Origin: Myxococcales bacterium
GTDB lineage: Bacteria; Myxococcota_A; Polyangia; Polyangiales; Polyangiaceae
Length of the DNA stretch: 64,000 bases
NCBI GenBank assembly: GCA_903642325.1
Contig: CAHJWM010000016.1
Span: 39,461 to 103,460 of the forward strand
Direction of reading: 5' to 3'
Below the pieces are notes generated by a model, which was not told the DNA's origin, did no database searches, and saw only the letters and a list, made by a program, of their open reading frames with translations. The translations under genes and the position numbers were made by a program. This document shows positions 21,158 through 29,199 of the stretch, piece by piece (position 1 is the first letter of the stretch; each line of letters starts with the position of its first letter).

Positions 21158-22228
21158 CTAACCTCGACCTAACATGGCCGCGGCGCGCTCCCCCAACGCG
21201 CTCTGGGGCGTGTAGCGTTCCGGTGCCCCGAGCTCGAAGGAGCTACGCGGGGCGCGGCCGTCCAGCACGAGCTCTAGGTCCTTCACCAGCTCCCGCGCCG
21301 AGCCATAGCGGTTCGCCGGATTTTTGCGCATCGCTTTCATGACCATGGCATCGATGCTGGGGTCGAGCTCGTCGCATAACCAGGATGGCGGGGGCGTAGG
21401 CGAAAACAATTGATGGCGTAGCAGCGTGGCACTGAGCTTCAGATCGAACGGCAATTGGCCAGTGAGCATGCGAAACATCACGGCGCCGAGCGCATAGATG
21501 TCCGTGCGTGCATCGACCGGATCACCAAGCACTTGCTCTGGAGCCATGTACTGCGCCGTGCCGCGCACCGCGTGCACCTCGGTTTTCACGCCTTGCCCCG
21601 ACACTTCGGCCAAACCGAAATCCAAGAGCTTCAGGCGTTTGGCGTTGCCGGCCGCCGACGTCAAAAACAAATTGTCCGGCTTGATGTCGCAGTGCACGAT
21701 TCCGGCCGCATGCATCGCCGCTAGGCCCTCTGCTACCTGTAAGGCAATGAGTAGGCTAGCTCGAACGCCGAGCTTCGCCTTTCGGCTCAGCAGATCGGCC
21801 ATCAGCTCACCGCGCAGGAGCTCCATCACCATGTAAGGGGTGCCTGGAGTCGGGTCGCGCACGGCCAGCGTCTTCACGACATTTTGGTGGTGGACCGCCA
21901 ACGCCGCGCGCGAGCCAATCAAGAAATGTCCGCGAAGCACGCTGCAGCGCGCGGCTTCATCGGTCAGGATCTTGATCACGACCTCCTGTTCGGTGACCCG
22001 GTCCCAACCGATATAGACTTTGGACGTGCCACCTTTGTCCAGGTAGCGATCGATTGCATAGCGGCCGGCCAGGAGCGGGGCGCGTGGGCGAGGTTTGGAC
22101 TTGGGAGCAGCCTCGGGCAGGATTGGCGTAACTCGAAAGGCGCGCGCCCGCTCTGACGATTGCGCCTGCGGCAGGGGATGCGATGACAGCGCGGACATGA
22201 GGACAGCACCGGTAGACACCAAAGCCAT
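21158..22228 (-). CDS. Hanks-type Ser/Thr protein kinase, non-RD
   Basis: This 356-residue protein has a kinase domain at about 54-335: a modified glycine loop (DKGGTSKVYIG, 64-74), the ATP-site Lys 86 in VVIKIL, catalytic HCDIKPDN (179-186), DFG (203-205) and GTAQYMAPEQ. The residue before the catalytic Asp is Cys instead of Arg, so it is a non-RD kinase, which usually does not need activation-loop phosphorylation. It has no membrane helix or sensor domain. The ATG at 22228 lies 31 bp after DUF423; a further upstream TTG would overlap that gene. Confidence 0.92.
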   Translation of the reverse strand: MALVSTGAVLMSALSSHPLPQAQSSERARAFRVTPILPEAAPKSKPRPRAPLLAGRYAIDRYLDKGGTSKVYIGWDRVTEQEVVIKILTDEAARCSVLRGHFLIGSRAALAVHHQNVVKTLAVRDPTPGTPYMVMELLRGELMADLLSRKAKLGVRASLLIALQVAEGLAAMHAAGIVHCDIKPDNLFLTSAAGNAKRLKLLDFGLAEVSGQGVKTEVHAVRGTAQYMAPEQVLGDPVDARTDIYALGAVMFRMLTGQLPFDLKLSATLLRHQLFSPTPPPSWLCDELDPSIDAMVMKAMRKNPANRYGSARELVKDLELVLDGRAPRSSFELGAPERYTPQSALGERAAAMLGRG

Positions 22229-22259
22229 CGAGTCACGCAAATTTGTTGCAGCTCGAGTC

Positions 22260-22625
22260 TCAGCGAGCTCGCCTCGCGACCCACGCAAAGCTCGAAAACC
22301 CTGCAATCAAGCCCAGCCCACCGAACGGAGTAACCGCCCCGACGCCGTGCGGGGCTCCCAGTGCCAGGGCGTACAGGCTGGCCGAGAACAGTGTGCTGCC
22401 GATCAACAGCAACGCCCCCGGCAGCGCGCTCGACTCGGTTTGGAGCTGAAACACGCCGAACCCGAGCATGCCCAAGGCGCCGACGAACCAATAGCGCGTA
22501 GCGGTCTCCCACATGGCGAGCTCGGCGGTCCCGAGAACCCCCCGGAGTGAGTGCGCGGCGAACGCCCCAGCGATCACCCCAAGCGCCGCGCAGGCGGCGC
22601 CAATGCTGACGAAGTTCGGTTTCAT
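22260..22625 (-). CDS. DUF423 family small membrane protein
   Basis: A 121-residue protein with four hydrophobic helices. The GAFAAHSL segment near residue 20, WETATRYWFVGALGM and GAVTPFGGLGLIAGF are the usual DUF423 landmarks. Function is unknown. It sits between two Ser/Thr kinase genes, 73 bp after the upstream one and 31 bp before the downstream one, so it may be expressed with both. Length is normal for the family. Confidence 0.9.
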   Translation of the reverse strand: MKPNFVSIGAACAALGVIAGAFAAHSLRGVLGTAELAMWETATRYWFVGALGMLGFGVFQLQTESSALPGALLLIGSTLFSASLYALALGAPHGVGAVTPFGGLGLIAGFSSFAWVARRAR

Positions 22626-22698
22626 TGCGGCTCGTGCACGTGGACCCAAGCCTCGCCGATTGCCAGACGAGCTGCGCCCAGGATGGGAATGGCGCCGC

Positions 22699-24444
22699 TC
22701 AAGCGTCAGCGGTACGCGATGGCCCGGGAGGCGTGGGTTGATTGGGTTCGTGCTCACCGGAGCTGGCGAGCAGCTCATTCATGAGCTCCCGGCATTCGGG
22801 CTTGCCCTTGAGGTTGGTCATGAGCAGGGCGGACGCCTCGAAGAAGCTCTTCTCGTACTTGAGACCCTCGCGCGCGCGCCCGGCGACCTTTTCGCGCCCG
22901 GTTGCTAGATCCTCCTCCAAGGCTTCGGCGTATCGCGCGAGTTGGCCACGGAGCTCTTCGATCTGCCGGCGTAGGTCCGCCGCGCTGGCTTCGCGACCCG
23001 TGCGTCGTGTCTCCCGCGTTTTCAGCCACTGACGTTGCGCCTCGACCATGGCGTGCGCTGCGCCTGCTTGCTCGTAGATTGTTCGAGTGCCCGCGCCGGC
23101 CCGGTCCGCGCGGTCGGCGATCGCCACCCGTTCTTCGGCAATTTGCTCGGCCCGGCTGAGCTCCCGCCGCGCCGCCTCTTCTTCTTCACCGTAGGCGGCG
23201 GCTTCGCGCAGAACGCGCGACTCCTCGTGCGCCAGCTCTTCGACTTTGCGACCTATCTCGGCGCGTAAGGCGCGGCCACGGCGCTCCAGTGCCTCGAGCT
23301 TTCGGGTGTGGCTCGCAACCTCGCCTTCCAGCCCACTGGCCTTTGCCGCCAGGTCCCAAAGCGTGACTAAAGCCTGCGCAACATCCGGTGCCGCATTGGC
23401 CGATGGGTAGGCGCGCGACACCATCCGTGCGAAGAGCCCAGCCCGGCCCGCCCACTCGATGACGCCCGGTGTGCGCGGCGGCGGCGGCGCGAGCGGAGCC
23501 GCGGGCGGTGTATCCCCGCCGCCCTCCTTCTCCCAAGAGGCGCTGGGCAGTGAGCGCTGCAGTGCTTTGAGCTCTTCGAGCAAGTGATGACCGTCGCGGT
23601 AACGCTTCCGCGGGTCCTTCTCCAGCAAGCGGAGCACGATTCTCTCGGCGGCCGGACTGCAGTCTTTTCGGATGCTGGTGGGGCGCGGCGCGGGCGCAGT
23701 CCGCTGCATTTCTAGCAGGCTGTCCCGATCACCCGATCGAAATGGCAGCTGGCCGGTGAGCATTTCGAAGAACAGTACCCCGAGGGCGTACAGATCCGAA
23801 TGCGGACCCGCTTGCTCGCCGCGCGCCTGCTCGGGCGACATGTATTCCGGCGTACCGAACACCGCGCCCTTCGGGGCGAGCCGCGGATCGTGCGCCAAAG
23901 CCGCCAACCCGAAGTCCAAGATCTTGACGAAGTCTTTTCGCCCGCCGCGGTGGGTGAGCAAGATATTGTCGCTCTTCAAGTCGCGGTGCACGACCCCCAA
24001 GTCGTGCGCACGGGAGAGCGCGGCCCCCATTTGCTCCAGGATATCGACGCCGCGGTTCAGCGGCATCGGACCGTGCGCGAGCTCGGTCGAAAGCGGAGTC
24101 CCAATCAAATACTCCATCACCAGATAGAGCTCGCCCTCGTCGGTCTCGCCGATATCGTGAATGTCGATGATGTGCGCATGATCGACGCGATTGGCGGCGC
24201 GCGCCTCGCGCAGCATCCACGCGCGCAGATGTGTTTCGCCACGAAGGTCGGGGCGGATGAGCTTGACCGCGACCACGCGATCGATGAGCACGTGGCGGGC
24301 GCGGTAGACGATCCCCATACCGCCCTCGCCGATGCGCGCTTCCAAGCGATAGCGGCCAGCGATGACCTTACCGAGCGCGGGGTCATCGGCCTTTTTGGTA
24401 CGGTGCGCCGCCACGGCGGGCTTCTGCGGAGCAGGCTGTGCCAT
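22699..24444 (-). CDS. Ser/Thr protein kinase with C-terminal coiled-coil region
   Basis: A 581-residue protein. The kinase domain (about 30-300) is complete: IGEGGMGIVYRA, Lys 61 in VAVKLI, HRDLKSDN (153-160), DFG (177-179) and GTPEYMSPEQARG. A Pro-rich linker follows. Residues about 365-545 are Glu/Arg/Ala-rich and predicted to form a long coiled coil. There is no transmembrane helix, so the kinase is cytoplasmic and the coil may drive dimerisation or binding to a partner. It is the first gene of a likely kinase-DUF423-kinase operon. Confidence 0.93.
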   Translation of the reverse strand: MAQPAPQKPAVAAHRTKKADDPALGKVIAGRYRLEARIGEGGMGIVYRARHVLIDRVVAVKLIRPDLRGETHLRAWMLREARAANRVDHAHIIDIHDIGETDEGELYLVMEYLIGTPLSTELAHGPMPLNRGVDILEQMGAALSRAHDLGVVHRDLKSDNILLTHRGGRKDFVKILDFGLAALAHDPRLAPKGAVFGTPEYMSPEQARGEQAGPHSDLYALGVLFFEMLTGQLPFRSGDRDSLLEMQRTAPAPRPTSIRKDCSPAAERIVLRLLEKDPRKRYRDGHHLLEELKALQRSLPSASWEKEGGGDTPPAAPLAPPPPRTPGVIEWAGRAGLFARMVSRAYPSANAAPDVAQALVTLWDLAAKASGLEGEVASHTRKLEALERRGRALRAEIGRKVEELAHEESRVLREAAAYGEEEEAARRELSRAEQIAEERVAIADRADRAGAGTRTIYEQAGAAHAMVEAQRQWLKTRETRRTGREASAADLRRQIEELRGQLARYAEALEEDLATGREKVAGRAREGLKYEKSFFEASALLMTNLKGKPECRELMNELLASSGEHEPNQPTPPGPSRTADA

Positions 24445-24568
24445 GTTTTGTCGTCTAATCCCGATAGGATGGACGGCTGAGATTAGCCGTGACCCAAGAG
24501 ACTAGCATCACTACAACGGCGCGGACCAAGCCCGCGTTAGCCCAAGAGCGCCGATGGCCTCGGCTTGC

Positions 24569-25303
24569 TCAGAACAAAAAGTTGAACACCGGCACGCGAA
24601 CTTCCGTAGCTTGCGTGACCCCGTACATCGCGATTTCATTTCGCGAATAAACGTCGCGTAATTCGACGGCGGGCACGCCGAGCGTCAGAGCATCCGCCGA
24701 TACGCCGATGAGCGCGGGTGGGGTGAGGTGGTAGTCGAGCGGCAATGTGCTCCGGGCCAACGCCTTATGCCGAGGCAAGGTGCCGGTGGGCACCGGGCCA
24801 GAATTTGGCGCAGTCGGACTTGCAGCGGGCGGCGTCATGGCCGGTGCCGGGGCGGTCACCCCGTCATTGGCCGGCGCGACCGGCACACTCGTCGGTTGCG
24901 GAGGCTCCGCGACGGGCTCGTCGGCAGGCGCCTTGTCTTGCGTGTAACTAGCGGGCGGCTCGTAAGCGGTCGCAGTCAGCACCGCGACGGTGACGGGGAT
25001 CGCCAAGGCCATGCCGCCGGCCAGAATAAATAAAGAGAGCTTGGGGCTGGCGTTCTGCTCGATGAAGTAGCCACCGACGCCGCCGGCAACCGCGCCGCCC
25101 AAACCGCCGACCACGTAGGCTACGGTCGGTTGCACTTTGAACGCGGCCTCCGCACTGAGGACGATCTCGGCGCCCAGCAGGGTTCCACCAACGACACCCT
25201 TGCCAGTGGTCGACACCTCTGTCGTCTCGGCATGAGCCGAGATCGTTGCGAGAGACAGAGCCGCGAGCAAAAGTGTGGCTAGGAATGGGATCTGGATTCG
25301 CAT
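24569..25303 (-). CDS. Exported protein of unknown function with hydrophobic segments and Pro-rich linker
   Basis: This 244-residue protein has a clear signal peptide (1-25, ending SAHA). Two Gly/Ala-rich hydrophobic segments follow (about YVVGGLGGAVAGGVGGYFI and LFILAGGMALAIPVTVAVL), then a Pro/Ala-rich stretch (about 115-180), and a C-terminal domain ending VRVPVFNFLF. The terminal Phe and the alternating pattern would suit an outer-membrane-associated protein, but that is only a guess. A GGAGA ribosome site precedes the ATG. No family recognised. Confidence 0.7.
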   Translation of the reverse strand: MRIQIPFLATLLLAALSLATISAHAETTEVSTTGKGVVGGTLLGAEIVLSAEAAFKVQPTVAYVVGGLGGAVAGGVGGYFIEQNASPKLSLFILAGGMALAIPVTVAVLTATAYEPPASYTQDKAPADEPVAEPPQPTSVPVAPANDGVTAPAPAMTPPAASPTAPNSGPVPTGTLPRHKALARSTLPLDYHLTPPALIGVSADALTLGVPAVELRDVYSRNEIAMYGVTQATEVRVPVFNFLF

Positions 25304-25447
25304 GGATTCTCCGCTGGTGCCGATAGTTACTGTTGCTCGATGCGACGCGAACGTTCGCCGTCACCATAACACAGGGCTCGCTCCTTCCGCGCGTAGCTCC
25401 GCGGAATTGCGCTGGCCTTCCGTCCGGTACTCGTAACGACCCAGGCT

Positions 25448-26422
25448 TTGCGGTTAGGCTCCCGTTCGTTGCGAGCCGGAGCGCGTACCGCAGTTCGGGG
25501 CCTGTTTATCGGCCTGGCGGCCGATGGCTGCGTGCTCCTCGTCTTGGCGATGCTCGGTCTTGTGCGCCTTTGGCCGCGCATTTCTGGCCAGCACCTGCCG
25601 TGGTCGTTGATCTGGCCAGTTGCGCGCCCGCTAGTGGCAGCGGGGCTTGAGCTCGCATTTTTGCTCAGTGCCCCCATCGCGCTGGCCTTCGTCCAGGGCA
25701 CGGCGGCGCCGCGAGAAGCGGGCGTACGCTCGTGGCAGAGCAGCCTGCTGGCGGTCTGCGGAACGCTCGTGATCTTGGGCGGACCCACGTTTGCAATTTC
25801 GTCCTGGCTGGACGGCCGCGGGTCAGCACCAGGCCAGCTGGCGACCGAGCTCGTCGCCTCCGCACGCGAGAGGTGTACCGAAAGCGGGCCTCGGACCCAG
25901 GTTGTAGTGCCGGTTTTGAGTTTCGCGTGGGAATGCGAAGCGGGTCGAGCGCCGCTCCTGCTTGGCCGCGCTCCACTCGGCCAGCAGGCTACGTTTCGGG
26001 CTGCGGCGATCACGCTCAGCGACGACTTGAAGCGGATCACGCTCGAAGGCTTCACGCTCAGCTTTCCAATGTCGACATTGCACGTTCAGGTGCATGCGCG
26101 GCAGGCCGCGTTGCGCGGGCTGCCGCCCTGGGGTCGGTCGCGAAAGATTCCGATCGGCTTTCGCGTCGGGCTATTCGCGCTGAGCGCGGGGTTCTCGGCG
26201 TTCGCCGTCACGCGCTTAGTGAACTCTTACCCTTGGCTCCCAGGTTGGGCACGTAGCCTGCTTGGTGGGGGCGTTTCCGGCTGCCTTTACCTGGCGTGGG
26301 CGTGGCTCGAGCGGCGCGAGCCACACGGGTTGACCTACCTGGTGCTGCCCTTGGCTGGGCTATTCGGCGCGAGCGCCGAGGTCCTTTTCTTGTGGACGGC
26401 GGGTCGTCTTCGCGCTCGCTGA
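25448..26422 (+). CDS. Polytopic membrane protein of unknown function
   Basis: A 324-residue protein with about six hydrophobic helices. A soluble stretch in the middle (about 130-225) contains the short run SFAWECEAGRAPLLLG and a beta-rich TLEGFTLSF segment. This layout, three helices then a periplasmic domain then three helices, recalls LptF/LptG permeases, but I see no specific motif and no lpt genes nearby. The start is a TTG at 25448; other in-frame starts nearby are possible. Confidence 0.65.
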   Translation: MRLGSRSLRAGARTAVRGLFIGLAADGCVLLVLAMLGLVRLWPRISGQHLPWSLIWPVARPLVAAGLELAFLLSAPIALAFVQGTAAPREAGVRSWQSSLLAVCGTLVILGGPTFAISSWLDGRGSAPGQLATELVASARERCTESGPRTQVVVPVLSFAWECEAGRAPLLLGRAPLGQQATFRAAAITLSDDLKRITLEGFTLSFPMSTLHVQVHARQAALRGLPPWGRSRKIPIGFRVGLFALSAGFSAFAVTRLVNSYPWLPGWARSLLGGGVSGCLYLAWAWLERREPHGLTYLVLPLAGLFGASAEVLFLWTAGRLRAR

Positions 26423-26562
26423 CGGGAGTTCATTCGCAGTGCGTTGCTAAAAACCTCAACGAAATACGCGCCTGGGTTCAGATTGCTGAAAGCCAGCGGC
26501 GGTGGTAGGAGCCGCGGGCCTGTACCAGAGCCGTCTCCCCCGAGGCCGAAGGGTGTTGAAGG

Positions 26563-27495
26563 ATGCAATCGACCGTGCCGGGTCTTAGCGGCGAGAGCCA
26601 CGCTTCAGATGTCGCCCCACTGAGGGCGGCGAACGCGTCGGAGGTTCGCTTTTGGCTCGCGCTGGTGGAGCTAGGCAAGCCCGGCGTGGCGGGCCTGGTG
26701 ATGGTCACGATGTTGTGCGGTGCGCTGGTGGCCCCCGGCCCGCGCCCCCTGGGCCGCCTATTGATCGCAATGTTCGGCACCGCCCTCGTGGTGGCCTCCG
26801 CGAATGCTCTCAACATGTATATGGAGCGCGATGCGGACGCGCTGATGCGTCGCACCGCCTCGCGCCCATTGCCGACGGGTCGCCTCGCACCAGAAGTCGC
26901 GCTCTGGTTCGCGCTCGCCTCTGCGCTCGCCGGCGCTTTGGTGCTGGTGCTGGGGGTGAACCTCGCGAGCGCGGCGCTCGCGCTGCTCGCGCTCGTGAGC
27001 TACGTGCTCGCCTACACCCCGCTCAAGCGCAGCACGAGTTACGCGCTGCACGTGGGCGCGGTACCCGGCGCCATCCCACCCTTGATCGGTTGGGCGAGCA
27101 TGACTGGCTCGCTCGCGCCGCGTGCGTTGCCCTTGTTTTTGATCTTGTTGATCTGGCAACTCCCGCACTTTCTCGCCATCGCCACGTTTCGGCGAGAAGA
27201 GTATGCGCGTGCCGGGCTAGTAGTCATGCCAAACGTACGTGGGCTCGCCGCGACGCGGCGTTCGATTCTGATCTACTCCGCCCTGCTCTTCGCGGTGAGC
27301 TTCTCGCCGCTCGTGTTGGGCATGGCTGGGGCTCCCTACGCGGTGGTCGCGATTCTATTGAACCTGGGCTTTTCGGGGTTCGCGGCCTTCGGGCGCGGGG
27401 CGAAGACCCCGGAGCGCTGGGCCAAGCTCTTGTTTTTGGCCTCACTTCCCTATCTGGTCGTGATTTATGCGGCGCTCGTCGTCAGCGCGATGTGA
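26563..27495 (+). CDS. ctaB: Protoheme IX farnesyltransferase (heme O synthase)
   Basis: A 310-residue UbiA-family prenyltransferase with about eight to nine helices. The first Asp-rich motif is in NALNMYMERDADALMRRTA followed by RPLPTGR, and the second region has YTPLKRSTSYALHVGA and GAIPPLIGW. It adds a farnesyl group to heme B to give heme O for terminal oxidases. No oxidase genes sit directly next to it here, though the act operon at the window start serves the same respiratory chain. An AAGG lies directly before the ATG. Confidence 0.95.
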   Translation: MQSTVPGLSGESHASDVAPLRAANASEVRFWLALVELGKPGVAGLVMVTMLCGALVAPGPRPLGRLLIAMFGTALVVASANALNMYMERDADALMRRTASRPLPTGRLAPEVALWFALASALAGALVLVLGVNLASAALALLALVSYVLAYTPLKRSTSYALHVGAVPGAIPPLIGWASMTGSLAPRALPLFLILLIWQLPHFLAIATFRREEYARAGLVVMPNVRGLAATRRSILIYSALLFAVSFSPLVLGMAGAPYAVVAILLNLGFSGFAAFGRGAKTPERWAKLLFLASLPYLVVIYAALVVSAM

Positions 27496-27548
27496 AGCGA
27501 GCTTTGCGTCGCGCTACGGCGCCCGCGCCCGCTGACCCAAAAATCAAG

Positions 27549-27567
27549 AAACCGCTCGCGACGGTTT
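27549..27567. terminator. Small hairpin between convergent ctaB and receiver gene
   Basis: AAACCG and CGGTTT pair around a 7-base loop and overlap the stop codon of the receiver gene. The A and T ends of the stem would give short U-runs in both directions. The stem is only 6 bp, so this is a weak bidirectional terminator candidate. Confidence 0.35.
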
Positions 27568-28006
27568 AGCGCGTACGCGATCGACGCAAGGACGAGGCGG
27601 GAAAACTGCGCACCTTGCTGTTCGGAGCAACGTGACTTTGGGGAGCCACGCTATCGGAGGAGAGCGTGTTGAGGTGCGCGAGAATGGGGCTCGTTCCGGC
27701 TGACTTCATCACGATCGCGCCCAGGCGACGCGCGCGTGCCAAGAGGGCGAGATCACACGAGCTACTGAAAAAGATCACGCTGGGGACCCTCCCGGCTTCC
27801 ATCAGATCACGGGCCAAGTCGACGCCGTTGCCGTCGGGCAAGTCGAGGTCGAGGACGGCGAAATCGAAGGTCTGCGACAGCATGCGGGCGGCGGTGCAAG
27901 AGCGCGCTGTGGCTACCGAGAACCCTCGACGGGCCAACGTCCGCGAGAGAGCACGCGCCACAGTCACATCGTCCTCGACCACCAACAACCGCTGCTCTAG
28001 AACCAT
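27566..28006 (-). CDS. Single-domain response regulator (receiver only) with short basic tail
   Basis: A 146-residue protein consisting of one receiver domain: VVEDD at the start, the phospho-acceptor Asp at about 53 in VLDLDLPDG, Ser in FFSSS and Lys 101 in IVMKSAG. A basic, Ser/Arg-rich tail of about 25 residues follows, and there is no DNA-binding domain. I chose the ATG at 28006 because GGGGGAG lies just upstream; an ATG at 28027 in frame would add seven residues. No cognate kinase is adjacent. Confidence 0.85.
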   Translation of the reverse strand: MVLEQRLLVVEDDVTVARALSRTLARRGFSVATARSCTAARMLSQTFDFAVLDLDLPDGNGVDLARDLMEAGRVPSVIFFSSSCDLALLARARRLGAIVMKSAGTSPILAHLNTLSSDSVAPQSHVAPNSKVRSFPASSLRRSRTR

Positions 28007-28186
28007 CGCGCTCCCCCAATCGTTCATTCTTGATGGTCGGTTTTCGCCTGCGTGTGGGGTCACCCTATCAAAACTCTTGGTGCCTGAACATATGCTCGGT
28101 GTTTCGGACGTGAAGGGCAGTAATTACCGCGCTCTAGCCGGCGAAGTTAATGCGCTACTGCACGGTTTAGCATGTGCACCCGTCGG

Positions 28187-29188
28187 CTACTTGTTCGCTA
28201 TTGTAGGCAGTGAGCTTGCCGGGCGGGGCGCACGAGACGGAGCCGCCTGCTTCGGGGCGAGGAGGGTCGCGACGATGAGCCACAGGGCAGGTAAAGGCAT
28301 GTCGGGCGCGCCGAGCGAAAGCAACGCGAGCGCCAGAACCACGCTCACTTTGCCGCGTGCGGGCATCAGCACACACACACCTGCCGCGCCGAGCACGGCG
28401 CTCGTGATCGCGAAACGCAGGAAGCTCGGCATCGCCGCTGCCGGCGCACGCGACAACTGGGCTAGCGCTCGTTCGGCAAGCACGCGCAACACGCCCGCAC
28501 CAGGCGCCGCGCCGCGGGCCGCGAAAAAGCCCAGCGCTAGAGCCGGGACCAGCACGCAGGCACTGATGATCGCGACCCGCATGCGTTCGCCACGACCCAA
28601 ATAGAGCAACGTTAGAGCGAGCGCGATCAGATCGACCAGCGTGGCCACGGTGCCGATCGCAATCGCCCAATGCAGGCTGATGTTGTCGAGGCGTTCCGCA
28701 GCGCGACCCACCAGCTCTCGCGCCAGCCAATGGCATAGCGCGGACACTCCCGCGCTCGCGAGCACGAGGCCACTCGCGCGGGTTTCGGTCACGCGCAGGC
28801 TCGCCACGGCGCCAGCCAATGCGGTGGCAATGGCCGCGAGCGCCATCACTCGACACATCTCCGGCTCCAGCGGGCGCGCCCAAGCGGCCATGACCAAGGC
28901 GACCACGATCGCGCTTCCTGGTAGAGCGACTAGGCGATAACCGAGGTCGATGCGGGGTGAGCGCAACGCGGCCGCTCCCAGACGAACCGCCGCTGCGACT
29001 CCTCCCGCGGCTACCAATTGACTGAGGAAGGCCGAGACTCTCCCGCTGAGCACGATGAAGTTCGCAATCCCGACGGCCAAACCCGGCACCGCGGGTGCAA
29101 GGCCACGGCCGACGACCGTGGCAAGCAAGGCGGCGCGCGTCAGCATGGGCAAAGAGATCCCAGTTTCCGCTGATTCAGTGCTTGGCAC
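28187..29188 (-). CDS. Polytopic membrane protein of unknown function
   Basis: A 333-residue, Ala/Leu-rich protein with about eight to ten hydrophobic helices and no recognised motif. The GTG at 29188 has GAGGG about 5 bases before it and lies 11 bp after the stop of the TonB-like gene; an ATG at 29146 is the alternative. It is the last gene of the minus-strand run from the trypsin-like lipoprotein onward. The upstream extension of the frame lies inside the TonB-like gene and is not likely to be used. Confidence 0.65.
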   Translation of the reverse strand: MPSTESAETGISLPMLTRAALLATVVGRGLAPAVPGLAVGIANFIVLSGRVSAFLSQLVAAGGVAAAVRLGAAALRSPRIDLGYRLVALPGSAIVVALVMAAWARPLEPEMCRVMALAAIATALAGAVASLRVTETRASGLVLASAGVSALCHWLARELVGRAAERLDNISLHWAIAIGTVATLVDLIALALTLLYLGRGERMRVAIISACVLVPALALGFFAARGAAPGAGVLRVLAERALAQLSRAPAAAMPSFLRFAITSAVLGAAGVCVLMPARGKVSVVLALALLSLGAPDMPLPALWLIVATLLAPKQAAPSRAPRPASSLPTIANK

Positions 29189-29199
29189 CCGACCCTCGT

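Noticed and set aside
25327..26055. A 242-codon minus-strand frame opposite the membrane protein at 25448-26422
   Set aside because: The plus-strand frame shows a coherent pattern of membrane helices; the minus frame has the Pro/Ser/Arg composition of an antisense shadow.
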